From: Levilactobacillus namurensis
GTDB lineage: Bacteria; Bacillota; Bacilli; Lactobacillales; Lactobacillaceae
DNA length: 64,000 nucleotides
Assembly (NCBI RefSeq): GCF_032197885.1
Contig: NZ_CP134159.1
Span: forward strand, 1,612,001 to 1,676,000
Direction of reading: 5' to 3'
How positions within the stretch are numbered: position 1 is the first letter of the stretch; every line of letters starts with the position of its first letter. Of this stretch, positions 51,302 to 61,852 are shown one piece after another. The position numbers were made by a program, and so were the translations under genes. The notes beneath the pieces were generated by a model that ran no database searches, was not told the DNA's origin, and saw only the letters and a list, made by a program, of their open reading frames with translations.

Positions 51302-52681
51302 TTAAACTTCCTCCTGTTTCCCCGTTAGCTTCTCGACCGCCTTGATAAACAGATCACCCCGGACTTCAAAGTTCGGGTACTGGTCCCAACTGGCGTTGGC
51401 TGGCGACAGCAAAACAATGTCGCCGGGAGCACTCAACTGGTAGGCTAACGGTACCGCCGTCTCAACGTTTTCCGTCATCTTGATGGTCGTAATCCCCGCA
51501 TCCTTCGCGGTCTGCGCCAAGAGCTTAGCGGTCTGACCGAAGAGGATGACGGCCTTCACGTGGTCCTTGAACGCGGGAATCATCTTCTCAAAGGTGTACC
51601 CCCGGTCCAAGCCCCCCGCGAGTAAGACAACGGGCGCTTTGAAGCCCTTCAGAGCCATCTCCGTAGCTTCCATGTCCGTGGCCTTAGAATCGTTATAGTA
51701 TTGCCGACCCTCGGCCTCTAACACGAACTGGGTCCGGTGCCGGACCCCACCGAAGTTGCGCAGAACTGCCTTGATGGCGGCCGTTCCCACACCCTTCAGT
51801 TTTGCGACCGCAATCGCCGCCAAGGCATTTTCAATATTATGATCACCAGGGACCTTGACCTCATCAGCCGGCATGATGGCTTCGTCCTTAAAGTACAGGA
51901 CGCCATCCTTTTCGTAGGCCCCCTCTTCCGTCACGTCTAGACGGGAGAATGGCACCACTTGGGCGTGGGATTGTTGACTCAGCTCACGCCATTCCGGATT
52001 ATCGAAGTTGACCACGAAGTAGTCCGCCGCCGTCTGATTAGCGGTAATCTTCATCTTAGCCGCCACGTAGTTGGCCCGCGTCTTGTGGTAATCCAAGTGG
52101 TTCGAGAAGATGTTGGTCAAGACTGCGATGTGCGGATGGAACGTGGTCGTCGCCACCAGCATGAAACTGGAGATCTCCACCACCAGCGTATCGTCCTTCG
52201 TGACTTCTTGGGCGACCTTACTGGCTGGAATCCCGATATTGCCGGCATACTTCGCGTGGCCCGCCGAACGGTCCCGGTCAAGCATCTTCTGAATCATGGT
52301 CGTCGTGGTGGTCTTCCCGTTGCTTCCGGTAACCGCGACTAACTCCGCTTCGTTGACCTCGCTCGCTAATTCCATTTCCCCTAAAATCGGTAAGTGTAAC
52401 GCTTGGGCCCGTTGAACCACCGGAACGTCATAGGGAATCCCGGGATTCTTGATCATCAGATCATACCCCGCATCCAGGAGTTCGGGCGTCTGCTCACCCG
52501 TAATTACCTTGAATCCGGCCGCCTGTAACTCCCGGGCTTCCGGATTCTTGTCTAAGGGCTGAACATCACTGACCGTTACGTCGGCTCCCAACCGCTTTAA
52601 GAGTTTAGCCGCATTGAAGCCACTCTTCGCCAGGCCCAATACCAGTACCTTTTTACCCATGTATGTTGTGATTTGTTTCAT
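51302..52681 (-). CDS. murD: UDP-MurNAc-L-Ala:D-Glu ligase MurD
   Basis: ATP-dependent ligase of peptidoglycan precursor synthesis, 459 residues. An N-terminal Rossmann domain with [15 protein letters not shown] binds UDP; the central ATPase loop [12 protein letters not shown] is near residue 120, followed by YAGNIGIP and NHLDYH; the C-terminal domain has NDSKATD (catalytic Lys contacts) and the ALKGF segment. ATG 52681 fits the usual start, with GGAGAG upstream at somewhat long spacing; the frame open to 52717 is less convincing. The gene starts a new unit after the mraY terminator. Confidence 0.95.
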   Translation of the reverse strand: MKQITTYMGKKVLVLGLAKSGFNAAKLLKRLGADVTVSDVQPLDKNPEARELQAAGFKVITGEQTPELLDAGYDLMIKNPGIPYDVPVVQRAQALHLPILGEMELASEVNEAELVAVTGSNGKTTTTTMIQKMLDRDRSAGHAKYAGNIGIPASKVAQEVTKDDTLVVEISSFMLVATTTFHPHIAVLTNIFSNHLDYHKTRANYVAAKMKITANQTAADYFVVNFDNPEWRELSQQSHAQVVPFSRLDVTEEGAYEKDGVLYFKDEAIMPADEVKVPGDHNIENALAAIAVAKLKGVGTAAIKAVLRNFGGVRHRTQFVLEAEGRQYYNDSKATDMEATEMALKGFKAPVVLLAGGLDRGYTFEKMIPAFKDHVKAVILFGQTAKLLAQTAKDAGITTIKMTENVETAVPLAYQLSAPGDIVLLSPANASWDQYPNFEVRGDLFIKAVEKLTGKQEEV

Positions 52682-52860
52682 ACCGCTGCTCGCTCTCCGT
52701 TCACTTAATATACTCATTGCCCTAGCCGTTTAAACCCTAAATGGGCCGATGATACGATTAGTCATACCATTACCTAGTACTAGAGTGACAAAAATTCCTT
52801 GAAATGTCTACTATTCCATAACGAATTTAGGACAATTGTTACCCCAAATCGCTTTCCCTA

Positions 52861-52902
52861 TAAAAAATGGGCTCACCGACTCTACCGAGCGGTCAGCCCA
52901 TG
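52861..52902 (-). terminator. Terminator after mraY
   Basis: Stem ATGGGCT / AGCCCAT with ACC/GGT extension, followed by six T on the minus strand. It splits the dcw cluster into mraZ-mraY and murD-divIVA parts; the promoter for the second part is not clear, though TATATT near 52700 is a candidate -10. Confidence 0.8.
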
Positions 52903-52918
52903 AGTCGTCAGAAAATCG

Positions 52919-53890
52919 TTATTTTGCCAAGATGACCGCGACCCCACTGACTGCAGTGATCAAACCCACTGCCCAGAACGTGAAGTCAATCTTCCATTCA
53001 CTCCACCCTAACATTTCAAAGTGGTGATGGATGGGACTCATCAAGAAAATTCGTTTCCCCGTTAACTTAAACGAGGCCACTTGCAAAATAACACTGGCCG
53101 TCTCAATCACGTAAACTAATCCAATCCATAACAGTGACAATTCATGATGCAATAGAATCGAAACCGCCGCTAAGGCGCCACCCAAAGCCAACGAACCGGT
53201 ATCCCCCATAAAGATCTTGGCAGGTTTGTGATTAAAGATCAAGAACCCTAAAAGACTGCCGACTACGGCAAAACAAAAAATACTGATGTTAAGTTGGTGC
53301 TGATTCAGCGCCACGATTCCGTAGGCTGCAAACGAGATGCTGGCTAACCCACTGACCAAGCCGTCCAAGCCGTCAGACAAGTTCACGGCGTTGGAGAACC
53401 CGACCAGCCAGATGATGGCAAAGAGGGCGTACCAGCCACCCATGTGCCAAGTTCCCAATCCCGGAATCTGTAATTCCATGGGCAGGTGTTCGTGCGCGTA
53501 GACCCAAAAGAGCAACAACGCCCCCACAATCTGTCCCAGCAGCTTCTGCCAGGCCTTCAACCCTTCGTTCTGCCGGTGGAACAGCTTAATGCTGTCATCC
53601 CACGCACCCAACGCACCGTACAGGATCAAGATAAAGAGCAAGATCCAGGTCGTCGATAACACGTGATGCGGTGCCACCAACCAACTGGTCACCAACGTCA
53701 TCAAGATGATGGCGATGATGAAGAGCAGGCCTCCCATGGTCGGGGTCCCGGACTTTTTCTCGTGCCAGGTGGGCCCTTCTTCCCGAATCATCTGGCCTTC
53801 GTGTCGCGCCCGAAAATACCGAATCAGTGACGGCATAAACGCCGCCGTTATGACTAAACCACCCACAAAGGGTATCAACGCAGTTATCAT
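52919..53890 (-). CDS. mraY: Phospho-MurNAc-pentapeptide translocase MraY
   Basis: Transfers phospho-MurNAc-pentapeptide from UDP to undecaprenyl phosphate to make lipid I. About ten membrane helices are spread over 323 residues. Family motifs are GTPTMGG (about 48), [12 protein letters not shown] (about 170), and [18 protein letters not shown] with the catalytic Asp (about 225), and the C-terminal PIHHHFE (about 291). ATG 53890 is chosen over TTG 53902, which abuts GAGGA. It follows the PBP gene by 21 bases. Confidence 0.96.
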   Translation of the reverse strand: MITALIPFVGGLVITAAFMPSLIRYFRARHEGQMIREEGPTWHEKKSGTPTMGGLLFIIAIILMTLVTSWLVAPHHVLSTTWILLFILILYGALGAWDDSIKLFHRQNEGLKAWQKLLGQIVGALLLFWVYAHEHLPMELQIPGLGTWHMGGWYALFAIIWLVGFSNAVNLSDGLDGLVSGLASISFAAYGIVALNQHQLNISIFCFAVVGSLLGFLIFNHKPAKIFMGDTGSLALGGALAAVSILLHHELSLLWIGLVYVIETASVILQVASFKLTGKRIFLMSPIHHHFEMLGWSEWKIDFTFWAVGLITAVSGVAVILAK

Positions 53891-53911
53891 GATCTTACTC
53901 AATCCTCATTC

Positions 53912-56068
53912 TTATTTATTTTGTTTCAAAGTAATGGTCAGTGTCGATCCAGAAGCCACGGTAGTTCCCGCTTTAAGACTCTGTTTCGTCACGTATCCAT
54001 CACCCTTAGTGGTCAACTTGATGCCCACCAACTGTGCTAATTTTACCACATCGCCCTTCGACCAGCCCGTCAAACTTGGGAGGGTGACCTGACCGCCCGT
54101 GGTCAAGAAGACCCGCTGGTCCCGATAGAGGGTGGTCCCAGCCGCAACTGATTGCTTGCGCACCTTAGTGCCGTTCCCCAGAACGGTCACGGTCGCGTTC
54201 GACTTGGTCAACGCCTTAGTGGCCGCCGTCAGAGACTTCCCGGTCACATCCGGCATCTTAGTCTGCGTGGTCTTACTGGTGCTATCTTCCTGCAGCGCCC
54301 GGGCCATCACTGGCTTCATCACGGAAGCCAGTAATTGTGTCGCCGTCTTGCTGCCTAGATGCGGTTGCTTCATGGTAATGTACATCACGTACTTCGGATT
54401 AGAGGCCGGCACCATCGACGCCACAGAGTACAGGTAGTTGTCGTCGCCGGACAAGTAGCCCGACTTCCCGCCGCTGACCTGCGCCGTCCCAGTCTTGACG
54501 GCGACCCGGTAGCCGCTCATCTTATAGTCGCTCCCGATACCGTAACTCTTGTAGACCACATCTTCCATGTGCTTACGCACGGCTTTGGCCGTCGACGCCG
54601 AGATGGGGTTACCTACCGTGGTCGGCTGATACCGCTTGACGGTCTTGTGCGTATTGGGGTCGACGACCTTGCTAATCACGTAAGGCTTCATCATCTGCCC
54701 ATCGTTGCTGACAGCCGTCAAAGCCTGCAGCATCTGGAAGACCGTCACTTGAATCCCTTGTCCGAACGCGGTATCCGCCTGTTCGATTGGCCGGGTGAAG
54801 GCAATGTCTCCGCTTAGTTCACCCGGTAGGCCCGAGTGGGTGCTCTGCAAGAAGTGGAACCGTTTGATGTACTTCTTCCAGGTCTTGGCCCCCATCTGCT
54901 GTTCCAGATGGGCCATCGCAACGTTACTTGAGACGGCGAACCCTTTGTTATAGGTAATGGTCCCCCACCCAGAGGTATTCCAGTCGGGCACCACTTGGTT
55001 GCCAATGGTGTAGCGTCCGGATTGATAGGTCGCGTTCCCGTTATAGTTCCCACTATTAATGGAAGAGGCCAACGTGAAGATCTTCATGGTCGATCCTGGT
55101 TCGTAGGCATCCTGCACTAGGGTATTCCGCCAAACGCTATTTAACCCCGCTTTCGTGGTCGCGTTAAACGTTGGGCGTTGGGTCGCCGCAAGGATGGCCC
55201 CCGTCTTCGCGTTCATTAAAACGGCGTTCATGGAGTTGGCTTTGACCTGGCTCTGGACACTGCTCATTTCCGTCTCCAACAAGGTCTGAAGGCGCGTATC
55301 CAGCGTGGTGTAGACGTTGTCCCCGTTCTTCGCCTTTTGGTACTTCTGCTTGGTTCCCGGCAGTTGGTACCCATACATGTCCTTCTTGATCTTTTGCGAA
55401 CCGTCCGTCCCGGTCAGTTCCCGGTTAAAGGCCTGTTCGATGCCCATGGTTCCCGTCAAGTTGGTTTGACCATTCTTGGTCTGCGATTGGGCCAACCCAA
55501 TCAGATGCGACGCGAAGACCCCGTTCGGGTAGAGGCGCGACTCCTGTTGAACAAAGTTAATGCCGGATAAATGGTAACTTTGAATCTTTTGTTTAGTGGT
55601 CAGCGAAATATTCTGCCCGGCCGTCCCAAACTCGACTTGGAACGGGTGCCCCTTACTAGGCGTCAAAATATCCAGGGCCTTTTGCCGTGTGATCGGCAGG
55701 TTTTTCGCCAGAACCGTGGCGATCTTTTCTTTATTTGTGGCATACAATTTCTGGCCGTTCAACCCGACCTGCCGCTTATCCAACACCACGTATAACGAGT
55801 ACACGCTGGTGTCTTCCGCGATGGGCTGGTTGTTGGCATCGTAAATCGTCCCCCGCTTGGCCTTCAACGTTTCATTTGCCGTATACAAACGTTGGGCGGC
55901 GGCACTTAAATTAACATTCTGAACTTTTTTACCGATGGAAATATACGAAAAGCGGCCGACGATAAGACAGAAGACCGCAAAAAAAACCAAAAACAGAAAC
56001 TGGCCAAAGTGCTTCCGGTTTCTGCGTGTATTCGTGTGTTTATTAGGACGCTTAGGAGAATTGGTCAT
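53912..56068 (-). CDS. pbpX: Division-specific class B penicillin-binding protein with PASTA domains
   Basis: Septal transpeptidase (PBP2x/PBP2B group) of 718 residues that crosslinks peptidoglycan with FtsW. One N-terminal membrane helix (about 24-45), the dimerisation domain, then the transpeptidase domain with SxxK in EPGSTMKIF (about 328), SSN in AVSSNVAMAH (about 381) and KTGTA (about 529). Two PASTA domains (PDVTGKSLTAATKAL and LPSLTGWSKGDVVKLA) follow. The symbol is by analogy to streptococcal PBP2x; Bacillus pbpB is equivalent. The start overlaps ftsL by one base. Confidence 0.93.
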   Translation of the reverse strand: MTNSPKRPNKHTNTRRNRKHFGQFLFLVFFAVFCLIVGRFSYISIGKKVQNVNLSAAAQRLYTANETLKAKRGTIYDANNQPIAEDTSVYSLYVVLDKRQVGLNGQKLYATNKEKIATVLAKNLPITRQKALDILTPSKGHPFQVEFGTAGQNISLTTKQKIQSYHLSGINFVQQESRLYPNGVFASHLIGLAQSQTKNGQTNLTGTMGIEQAFNRELTGTDGSQKIKKDMYGYQLPGTKQKYQKAKNGDNVYTTLDTRLQTLLETEMSSVQSQVKANSMNAVLMNAKTGAILAATQRPTFNATTKAGLNSVWRNTLVQDAYEPGSTMKIFTLASSINSGNYNGNATYQSGRYTIGNQVVPDWNTSGWGTITYNKGFAVSSNVAMAHLEQQMGAKTWKKYIKRFHFLQSTHSGLPGELSGDIAFTRPIEQADTAFGQGIQVTVFQMLQALTAVSNDGQMMKPYVISKVVDPNTHKTVKRYQPTTVGNPISASTAKAVRKHMEDVVYKSYGIGSDYKMSGYRVAVKTGTAQVSGGKSGYLSGDDNYLYSVASMVPASNPKYVMYITMKQPHLGSKTATQLLASVMKPVMARALQEDSTSKTTQTKMPDVTGKSLTAATKALTKSNATVTVLGNGTKVRKQSVAAGTTLYRDQRVFLTTGGQVTLPSLTGWSKGDVVKLAQLVGIKLTTKGDGYVTKQSLKAGTTVASGSTLTITLKQNK

Positions 56069-56457
56069 TATTTATTAACATTCCTTATTCGCGCGTTGTC
56101 CAATTCCAATCCCTGTTTTCGTGCAATCTTATCAAGCCGACTGCGACTTTGCAATTCATTGATTTCTTGTTGGGTATTCGTGTTGCGATTCTGATACGTC
56201 GCCGTGGTTTGATTAATGGACTGCAATTGGTGTTGTGCGTTGCTCATTGCAATCTTAGAAGAAACAACAAAAACCATCATCACCGCTAGAATGAGTCCCC
56301 CCACCGTCATGAGACATTTCTCAAACTTAGAGACGGGGAGCTTCTGCGGCTGACCTTGTGGGGTCGGTTGGAGCTGCGGTTGTGGTTGTTCTATGTGTTG
56401 GCGTCGTTTGGGTTCCGTGGTAAGCGGAACCGCCTCTGCTAAACTATTTTGCGCCAT
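56068..56457 (-). CDS. ftsL: Cell division protein FtsL
   Basis: A 129-residue bitopic protein of the divisome core. The cytoplasmic part is Gln/Pro rich (about 20-45), followed by a single membrane helix (CLMTVGGLILAVMMVFVVSS, about 49-68) and an extracellular coiled coil ending LDKIARKQGLELDNARI, the normal FtsL layout. It lies between rsmH (31 bases) and the PBP gene (1-base overlap). Sequence conservation is low in this family, so context carries much weight. Confidence 0.9.
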   Translation of the reverse strand: MAQNSLAEAVPLTTEPKRRQHIEQPQPQLQPTPQGQPQKLPVSKFEKCLMTVGGLILAVMMVFVVSSKIAMSNAQHQLQSINQTTATYQNRNTNTQQEINELQSRSRLDKIARKQGLELDNARIRNVNK

Positions 56458-56488
56458 AAATAATCATCTTCCTATGTCGATATTTATT

Positions 56489-57445
56489 TTATGAGTGAGT
56501 CGAATCTAATCTTTCGAGAATTCGCAATTTAGCACTGTGGGCGCGATGATTGGCTGCCAATTCCGCGTCCGTCGGAACGATAGGCTTGCGGTTGACCAGC
56601 TTGTAGTCTGGCTGCAGCTGGTCGGGAATCACGGGTAAACCGTGGGGCAATTCTGGTAACGATGATTGCTCCCGGAACATGGTCTTGACCAGCCGGTCTT
56701 CCAAGGATTGGAAAGTGATCACGCTGATCCGCCCGTGAGGGGCTAACAACTTGATGGCCTGTTCCAGCGAGGCTTCTAACGCGCCCAACTCATCGTTGAC
56801 CGCGATACGAATCGCCTGGAAGACCTTCTTGGCCGGATGCCCACCATGCCGCCGAGCGGCCGCGGGAATCCCTTCCTTGATGATCTCAACCAGTTGGCCC
56901 GTCGTATCGATGGGCGCCGTCTGGCGGTGGCGTTCAATGGCTCGAGCGATGGGCTTGGCAAACTTCTCTTCGCCGTAACGGTGAAAGATCCGAACTAAGT
57001 CGTTGAACGACCATTCATTGACCACCGTCCAAGCCGTCAACGGGGCACTCTGATCCATCCGCATATCTAATGGTGCGTCGTGTTGGTAGCTAAAGCCCCG
57101 GTCGGCTTCGTCGAACTGCGGTGAGGAAACCCCCAGGTCGTACAAGATGCCGTCCACCTGGGTGACCCCCAACTCGTTCAACGCGGCCTGCAGATTCCGA
57201 AAGTTGTTCTTGATAAACGTGACTTTCCCTGCGGCTAAGGCGTCCTTGAGGTGTTCTTGGTTATAGTCAATGGCGGTCTGGTCTTGATCAAAGGCGTACA
57301 AGTGACCCGTCGTCAATTGTTCGAGAATGTGTTGGCTGTGACCACCGCCACCTAAAGTGCAATCGACGTAAGTTCCTGTTGGTTGGATGGCGAGACCCGC
57401 CACCGCTTCGTTTAAAAGTACCGTGACGTGATGAAAGTCTTCCAT
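56489..57445 (-). CDS. rsmH: 16S rRNA C1402 N4-methyltransferase RsmH
   Basis: Methylates N4 of C1402 in 16S rRNA. The 318-residue protein starts [15 protein letters not shown], then the SAM-binding [18 protein letters not shown] (about 24-41), [20 protein letters not shown] (about 97-116) and the C-terminal ISFHSLED-like [16 protein letters not shown] 57445 has GGGAG 7 bases upstream; GTG 57451 is a weaker option. It follows mraZ by 35 bases, as in nearly all bacterial dcw clusters. Confidence 0.96.
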   Translation of the reverse strand: MEDFHHVTVLLNEAVAGLAIQPTGTYVDCTLGGGGHSQHILEQLTTGHLYAFDQDQTAIDYNQEHLKDALAAGKVTFIKNNFRNLQAALNELGVTQVDGILYDLGVSSPQFDEADRGFSYQHDAPLDMRMDQSAPLTAWTVVNEWSFNDLVRIFHRYGEEKFAKPIARAIERHRQTAPIDTTGQLVEIIKEGIPAAARRHGGHPAKKVFQAIRIAVNDELGALEASLEQAIKLLAPHGRISVITFQSLEDRLVKTMFREQSSLPELPHGLPVIPDQLQPDYKLVNRKPIVPTDAELAANHRAHSAKLRILERLDSTHS

Positions 57446-57480
57446 AAACACACTCCCTTCTTTAAAGTCAAAATTTGTGA

Positions 57481-57903
57481 TTAAAAATCAATTTTTTCAG
57501 CGATATCGTCAAAGTTTTCCTCAGCGGCCGTCGCAAACGCGGTCCACCGCTCGGCGCTCCAAATTTCAAACCGGTTGGCGACCCCCACGATCACGCACTG
57601 TTTTGTCAACGCAGCGTGTTCGCAAAGGGGCTTGGGGAGGTTGATACGGCCCTGCTTATCGACTTCACATTCCGTGGCGGCCGAGTAGAAGAACCGGACA
57701 AACGCCCGGGCGTCCTTATGGTTGAGTGGCAAGGCTTTCAGTTTATCTTGCAACACCGCCCACTCAGCTAATGGATAACCGAATAAACAACCATCCATCC
57801 CGCGGGTAACCACGAAATGGTCGCCAAGTTGTTCTCTGAATTTGGCGGGGATAATTAGCCGTCCTTTGGCGTCAATCGAATGCTCAAATTCGCCCATGAA
57901 CAT
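57481..57903 (-). CDS. mraZ: Transcriptional regulator MraZ
   Basis: An AbrB-fold regulator that controls the division cluster. The 140-residue protein has two MraZ/SpoVT repeats: [20 protein letters not shown] (about 5-24) and [20 protein letters not shown] (about 76-95). ATG 57903 lies 7 bases after GGGGG; a longer frame to 57954 would cross the promoter. It is first gene of the cluster. Immediately upstream are four phased decamers likely bound by MraZ itself. Confidence 0.95.
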   Translation of the reverse strand: MFMGEFEHSIDAKGRLIIPAKFREQLGDHFVVTRGMDGCLFGYPLAEWAVLQDKLKALPLNHKDARAFVRFFYSAATECEVDKQGRINLPKPLCEHAALTKQCVIVGVANRFEIWSAERWTAFATAAEENFDDIAEKIDF

Positions 57904-57925
57904 AGCCAATCCCCCTAACTTGTAA

Positions 57926-57965
57926 CTATTCCCAAGTTTACCACACCCCCCCACTTTCTACCACA
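57926..57965 (-). promoter_or_regulatory. MraZ operator and dcw promoter
   Basis: On the minus strand four consecutive decamers start TGTGG, AGTGG, TGTGG and TTGGG (57965-57956, 57955-57946, 57945-57936, 57935-57926). This agrees with known MraZ sites, tandem GTG/TGGG-type boxes with 10-base spacing. The probable -10 TAAACT preceded by TGG (57935-57943) lies inside the third and fourth boxes, so MraZ would compete with RNA polymerase. Confidence 0.75.
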
Positions 57966-58003
57966 ACGTTTCCGAATTTTTATAAATTTACGCACAAGCA
58001 CGC

Positions 58004-58037
58004 AAAAAGCCACGGCGAACACCTGTTCACCGTGGCT
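58004..58037 (-). terminator. Terminator of the DUF3397 gene
   Basis: Stem AGCCACGG / CCGTGGCT with inner GAACA/TGTTC pairing, followed by five T on the minus strand. A second hairpin TTGACCC / GGGTCAA sits at 58051-58072. Confidence 0.85.
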
Positions 58038-58102
58038 TAACCCTTAATTTTTGACCCTTAAAAATGGGTCAATAAACATCTTTTTTTATATTTATGCATT
58101 AT

Positions 58103-58456
58103 CTAACTAAATGTAAGTAGAAAACACAAACCGAACCCCACGACCCAATAAACATCCGTTAGCCGCCAAAACGTTTTAAAGAAAACGGGATATAAAAGTT
58201 CGTGGCGCCGGATTGCCTGAACGATGGCGACCCCCATCCCCAGGACCATCCAGCCCATTACTAACCAGGGTAGCCAGCGACCGGCCCCGGCTGGAATCAG
58301 GAGTAAACTACAGATAATCAGCAACGGCGTCATGAGGTCCCAGGTCACTACCTGCGCCGGCCAGTGTCGCCGTAGTCGATGCTTAATGCCGCGAATCACC
58401 AGCCACCCTACAATTAAGATGACCAATGGTGCCACGGGTGATGTCCAAAACGTCAT
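58103..58456 (-). CDS. DUF3397 family membrane protein
   Basis: A 117-residue membrane protein with four predicted helices (about 5-20, 38-54, 60-80 and 98-116) and short basic loops such as IKHRLRRHW. It matches the uncharacterised DUF3397 family, which occurs next to mraZ in lactobacilli. ATG 58456 has GGGGGG 6 bases upstream; the frame open to 58477 would start inside that site. It is separated from the dcw promoter by its own terminator. Confidence 0.75.
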   Translation of the reverse strand: MTFWTSPVAPLVILIVGWLVIRGIKHRLRRHWPAQVVTWDLMTPLLIICSLLLIPAGAGRWLPWLVMGWMVLGMGVAIVQAIRRHELLYPVFFKTFWRLTDVYWVVGFGLCFLLTFS

Positions 58457-58557
58457 GTTGATCCCCCCACCTGTCACTTCGAACCCATATTATAAAGATT
58501 TCCCGACCAACATGCAACGCGGGCCCTAAACAATCTACCGGGAAGTCCGCTTGGCAG

Positions 58558-58586
58558 TTGCAATTCTCGATGAGCCAAGGTAAACT
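58558..58586 (+). promoter_or_regulatory. Promoter of the DUF4044 gene
   Basis: TTGCAA, 17-base spacer, TAAACT, with a leader of about 35 bases. Confidence 0.7.
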
Positions 58587-58627
58587 AATTGGGTAGATTT
58601 GCACGCAAAGAGGTGGCTAAGCTCAGC

Positions 58628-58741
58628 ATGGAAAAGAAGAAAAAATCGACGTTTCAAAAAATCACGAACGTCTTCGTATGGATCATGATTATCGCAACTC
58701 TTGGATCTTTAATTTTTGGCGCTATTTTCTCACTAATGTAA
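58628..58741 (+). CDS. DUF4044 family mini membrane protein
   Basis: A 37-codon gene, too short for ordinary gene finders: MEKKKKSTFQKITNVF followed by one membrane helix (VWIMIIATLGSLIFGAIF). Lys-rich head and single helix fit the DUF4044 family of lactobacilli, usually found near mraZ. A strong promoter, an AGAGGTGG ribosome site (about 12 bases before ATG) and a perfect terminator frame it. It is the only plus-strand gene in this division region; function unknown, possibly a divisome or envelope accessory peptide. Confidence 0.8.
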   Translation: MEKKKKSTFQKITNVFVWIMIIATLGSLIFGAIFSLM

Positions 58742-58762
58742 GAACACCGTCCTTAGACATCA

Positions 58763-58796
58763 AAGGGCACTGGCCGAACGGCCAGTGCCCTTTTTT
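58763..58796 (+). terminator. Terminator of the DUF4044 gene
   Basis: Perfect 13-bp stem (AAGGGCACTGGCC and complement, GAAC loop) followed by six T on the plus strand. Confidence 0.92.
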
Positions 58797-58890
58797 CATC
58801 TCTTTTTGACGATCGATCAATCGTTCGTTATACCGCTCACTAATGGTCACCATCAGTTGGTTAGGTCACTTAACCTAACGTTCAGCCACA

Positions 58891-61260
58891 TCATGAGTTT
58901 CCCTGATCCGTTGTCGAAGTCTCCGCATCCGGTTGCTTATAAACCTGACGGGGCTTACTGCCCTCTTGGGGGCCAATGTACCCACGTTGCTCTAAATCAT
59001 CAATGATTCGCGCTGCCCGGTTATACCCGATGCGGAACCGCCGTTGTAATAGCGACGTGCTGGCCTTTTGTTGGTCAACCACGAAGGCTAGGGCATCGTC
59101 GAATAATTCATCGTTACTATCGCCCTGTTCCTCTTGCTTCAGCTCTTCGTCGGTGACCACCATGTCTTCATCGTAGTCGGCCGTCTGCTGTTGCTTAATG
59201 AAGGCGACCACGTTGCTGACGTCTTCATCCGAGATGAAGGCGCCCTGGACCCGGACCGGTGAGTTGGCATCGACCGGTTGGAAGAGCATATCACCGCGAC
59301 CCAGCAACTTTTCGGCCCCATTGGTGTCCAAGATGGTCCGTGAATCGATCCCACTCGAGACCGCAAACGCAATTCGTGAAGGCACGTTGGCCTTGATCAG
59401 CCCGGTAATGACGTCCACGGATGGCCGTTGCGTTGCCAGGATCATGTGGACCCCGGCCGCCCGGCCCATCTGTGCTAAGCGAATAATGGCATCTTCCACT
59501 TCGTTCGACACGGTCATCATCAAGTCAGCCAATTCATCGACGATCACCACGATGTATGGCAAGGTGGGCCGAGCTTGATTGTCCTCCGCGTTAGCCTTTT
59601 GCACAAACGCGTTGTAACCTGAGATCTTCCGCTGGCCAAATTGTGAGAACAACTCGTAGCGCCGTTCCATCTCCTTGACCACTTTATGGAGGGCCCGGGC
59701 CGCCTTTTTCGGCTCGGAAACCACCGGTGTCAATAGGTGGGGAATCCCGTTATAGACGCTCAACTCCACCTTCTTAGGATCGATCAGCATCATTTTGACC
59801 TGGTCGGGCCGTGCGTTCATCAAGATACTGGTAATAATTCCATTGATTGCCACGGACTTCCCGCTCCCGGTCGCCCCGGCAATCAGTAAGTGGGGCATCT
59901 TGGTCAGGTCCATCATCACCACTTGTCCGGTGACGTTACGCCCCAGCGGCACCTCCAACGGCTTATTGGGATGGGCGGGCTGAGCCTCGACCACGTCCCG
60001 AAAGGCCACCGTTGAGACCTCCTTGTTCGGAACTTCGATCCCAATCAAGGACTTGCCGGGAATCGGCGCTTGAATCCGAATCCCCTTGGCCGCCAACGCT
60101 AGGGCCAAATCATCCGCCAAGTTCACGATGCGCGAGACCTTGACCCCGATAGCGGGGTGTAGTTCGTATTCCGTCACGGACGGCCCCAGACTGACGTTCT
60201 TGACTTCCGCATCGACCCCAAAGCTGTCTAGGGTCTGCTTCAAAATCTTAGTATTGGCATCAATTGCGTTGATTTCCGCCGTTTGGTCCGTCGGTGGCAC
60301 CTGCTTCAACAGGTCGGAGGCGGGCAACTGATAATTCGGGTCGACCGGATCAGCACTGACTAGCGCTGGCTCGTCCGCCGCTTCTTGGGCGTCGGCGCTA
60401 GGTGTTGCGGGCGCTGGCTTCGCCGGTTGCTCATTGGCCGCCACGGTCACGTGGTAACTGGGTTGCGGGCTGGTCGGTTTGGCTTGTTGCGTTGTACTCG
60501 GCTCGGGTGTTGCAGGCTGGTCTGTCGAGGCAGTTGGCTTCTCATCTGGCTTGGGCTTAGACGTCGAATCCGTCGTGGCCGCCTTTTGCCGTTGGGCGTA
60601 GTGGGTCTGTAAGGCCGTCCCACCCCGCTTGACGCCATTAGCGACGGCCTGACTACCAGCTACGACCCAGCGACCGACCTTTTGAACGTAAGGCGCTAAG
60701 TCACTTAACGGGATCTGGAAGAAGACCAGAACCCCGCCGGCCATAATCAGCCAAGCCGCAATCTGAGCGCCCAGCAACGCAATTAACCAGGCAATCACGG
60801 AGAGCTCCACAGCTCCCCACAGGCCACCGCCCAGTTGACCCGTACGACCTCCCGTCAGTAAATCTGAGAGGCCCGCGTGCCAGACGGTGGTAACAAAGCC
60901 GCTGTGTTGGTTGGCGGTCACAAAAGCGGTGGCCGACAGCCACAGGAGCCAACCACTAAAGACCAGGCCGCTCCCCGCCAGATAGTGACGGGCAATTTGG
61001 GGCCAGGTCCCCGTAATGGCTAAGGCGACACCTAAGGCGCCTAGGACGACTAACCCCACTTGGTAGCCGTCCCCCACCACAATGCGCATTAGGTTCGCAC
61101 ACAGGCTGCCCAATAAGCCTAGATTGAATAGCCCCAACGCAGCGAGGGCCAATAAGACCAAGCCGACAACGTTACGGGTATAGGGAAACGGTTGCGTGGC
61201 TTTACGGCTTGATTTCCGCCGAGCTGGTTTCCGTCGCGTGGTTTTTCGTTTGGTTGCCAA
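58891..61260 (-). CDS. ftsK: DNA translocase FtsK/SpoIIIE
   Basis: Septum-anchored motor that pumps chromosomal DNA during division. The 789-residue protein has four N-terminal membrane helices (about 27-165), a Pro/Thr/Ala-rich linker (about 225-300), the alpha-beta motor with Walker [16 protein letters not shown] (about 468) and Walker [14 protein letters not shown] (about 565), [13 protein letters not shown], and the C-terminal gamma winged helix ([17 protein letters not shown]) that reads KOPS-type signals. TTG 61260 follows AAAGGGGG. It starts 30 bases after trmL and may be cotranscribed. Confidence 0.95.
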   Translation of the reverse strand: MATKRKTTRRKPARRKSSRKATQPFPYTRNVVGLVLLALAALGLFNLGLLGSLCANLMRIVVGDGYQVGLVVLGALGVALAITGTWPQIARHYLAGSGLVFSGWLLWLSATAFVTANQHSGFVTTVWHAGLSDLLTGGRTGQLGGGLWGAVELSVIAWLIALLGAQIAAWLIMAGGVLVFFQIPLSDLAPYVQKVGRWVVAGSQAVANGVKRGGTALQTHYAQRQKAATTDSTSKPKPDEKPTASTDQPATPEPSTTQQAKPTSPQPSYHVTVAANEQPAKPAPATPSADAQEAADEPALVSADPVDPNYQLPASDLLKQVPPTDQTAEINAIDANTKILKQTLDSFGVDAEVKNVSLGPSVTEYELHPAIGVKVSRIVNLADDLALALAAKGIRIQAPIPGKSLIGIEVPNKEVSTVAFRDVVEAQPAHPNKPLEVPLGRNVTGQVVMMDLTKMPHLLIAGATGSGKSVAINGIITSILMNARPDQVKMMLIDPKKVELSVYNGIPHLLTPVVSEPKKAARALHKVVKEMERRYELFSQFGQRKISGYNAFVQKANAEDNQARPTLPYIVVIVDELADLMMTVSNEVEDAIIRLAQMGRAAGVHMILATQRPSVDVITGLIKANVPSRIAFAVSSGIDSRTILDTNGAEKLLGRGDMLFQPVDANSPVRVQGAFISDEDVSNVVAFIKQQQTADYDEDMVVTDEELKQEEQGDSNDELFDDALAFVVDQQKASTSLLQRRFRIGYNRAARIIDDLEQRGYIGPQEGSKPRQVYKQPDAETSTTDQGNS

Positions 61261-61290
61261 CAGCTTGCGCCCCCTTTCGCTCTAATCGCA

Positions 61291-61803
61291 TTATTTTAAC
61301 TTATCGTGCGGGTAACGGTGCACCCGCTCCAGGTTCGGGAAGGCCTGCTGGCGCAAGACCTCATAGATAACGATGGCCGCACTGTTCGAGAGGTTCAACG
61401 CCCGGATGTGCTGATCATCTTGGGGAATCCGGATACACTTCTCTTCGTTCTTCCGCATGAACGGTTCAGGCAACCCCGTAGTTTCCTTACCGAACAGGAA
61501 GTAGTGGTCGTGGTCGTTCAGCCGGTAGTCCGGTTCCGTGTAATCCTGTTCCGCAAACTTGGAAACGAGATACAGTTGCGTCGGATCCGTGACCGTTTCC
61601 AAGAAAGCCGGCAGATTCTCGTGGTACCGAACATCCACCTTATCCCAATAGTCCAGTCCCGCGCGCTTCAAATGCGCGTCGTCAACCGTAAACCCTAGGG
61701 GCTTGATCAGGTCTAAAATCGTGTCCGTTCCCGCACAAGTCCGGGCAATGTTCCCCGTGTTCGCCGGAAATAGTGGTTCAAATAATACAATATGGTTTGT
61801 CAT
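61291..61803 (-). CDS. trmL: tRNA (cytidine/uridine-34 2'-O) methyltransferase TrmL
   Basis: A SPOUT-class enzyme that methylates the ribose of wobble nucleotide 34 in tRNA-Leu species. The 170-residue protein has the N-terminal LFEPLFPANTGNIARTCAGT and the knot motifs YLVSKFAEQDYTE, FLFGKETTGLPEPFM and IRALNLSNSAAIVIYEVLRQ. Length is normal. ATG 61803 follows GGAG at about 11 bases. It has its own promoter at 61853 and precedes ftsK. Confidence 0.94.
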   Translation of the reverse strand: MTNHIVLFEPLFPANTGNIARTCAGTDTILDLIKPLGFTVDDAHLKRAGLDYWDKVDVRYHENLPAFLETVTDPTQLYLVSKFAEQDYTEPDYRLNDHDHYFLFGKETTGLPEPFMRKNEEKCIRIPQDDQHIRALNLSNSAAIVIYEVLRQQAFPNLERVHRYPHDKLK

Positions 61804-61852
61804 GCGCTCGTACTCTCCGTTCTCTTCTCAAACATTCGTTCTTGTTTCATTA

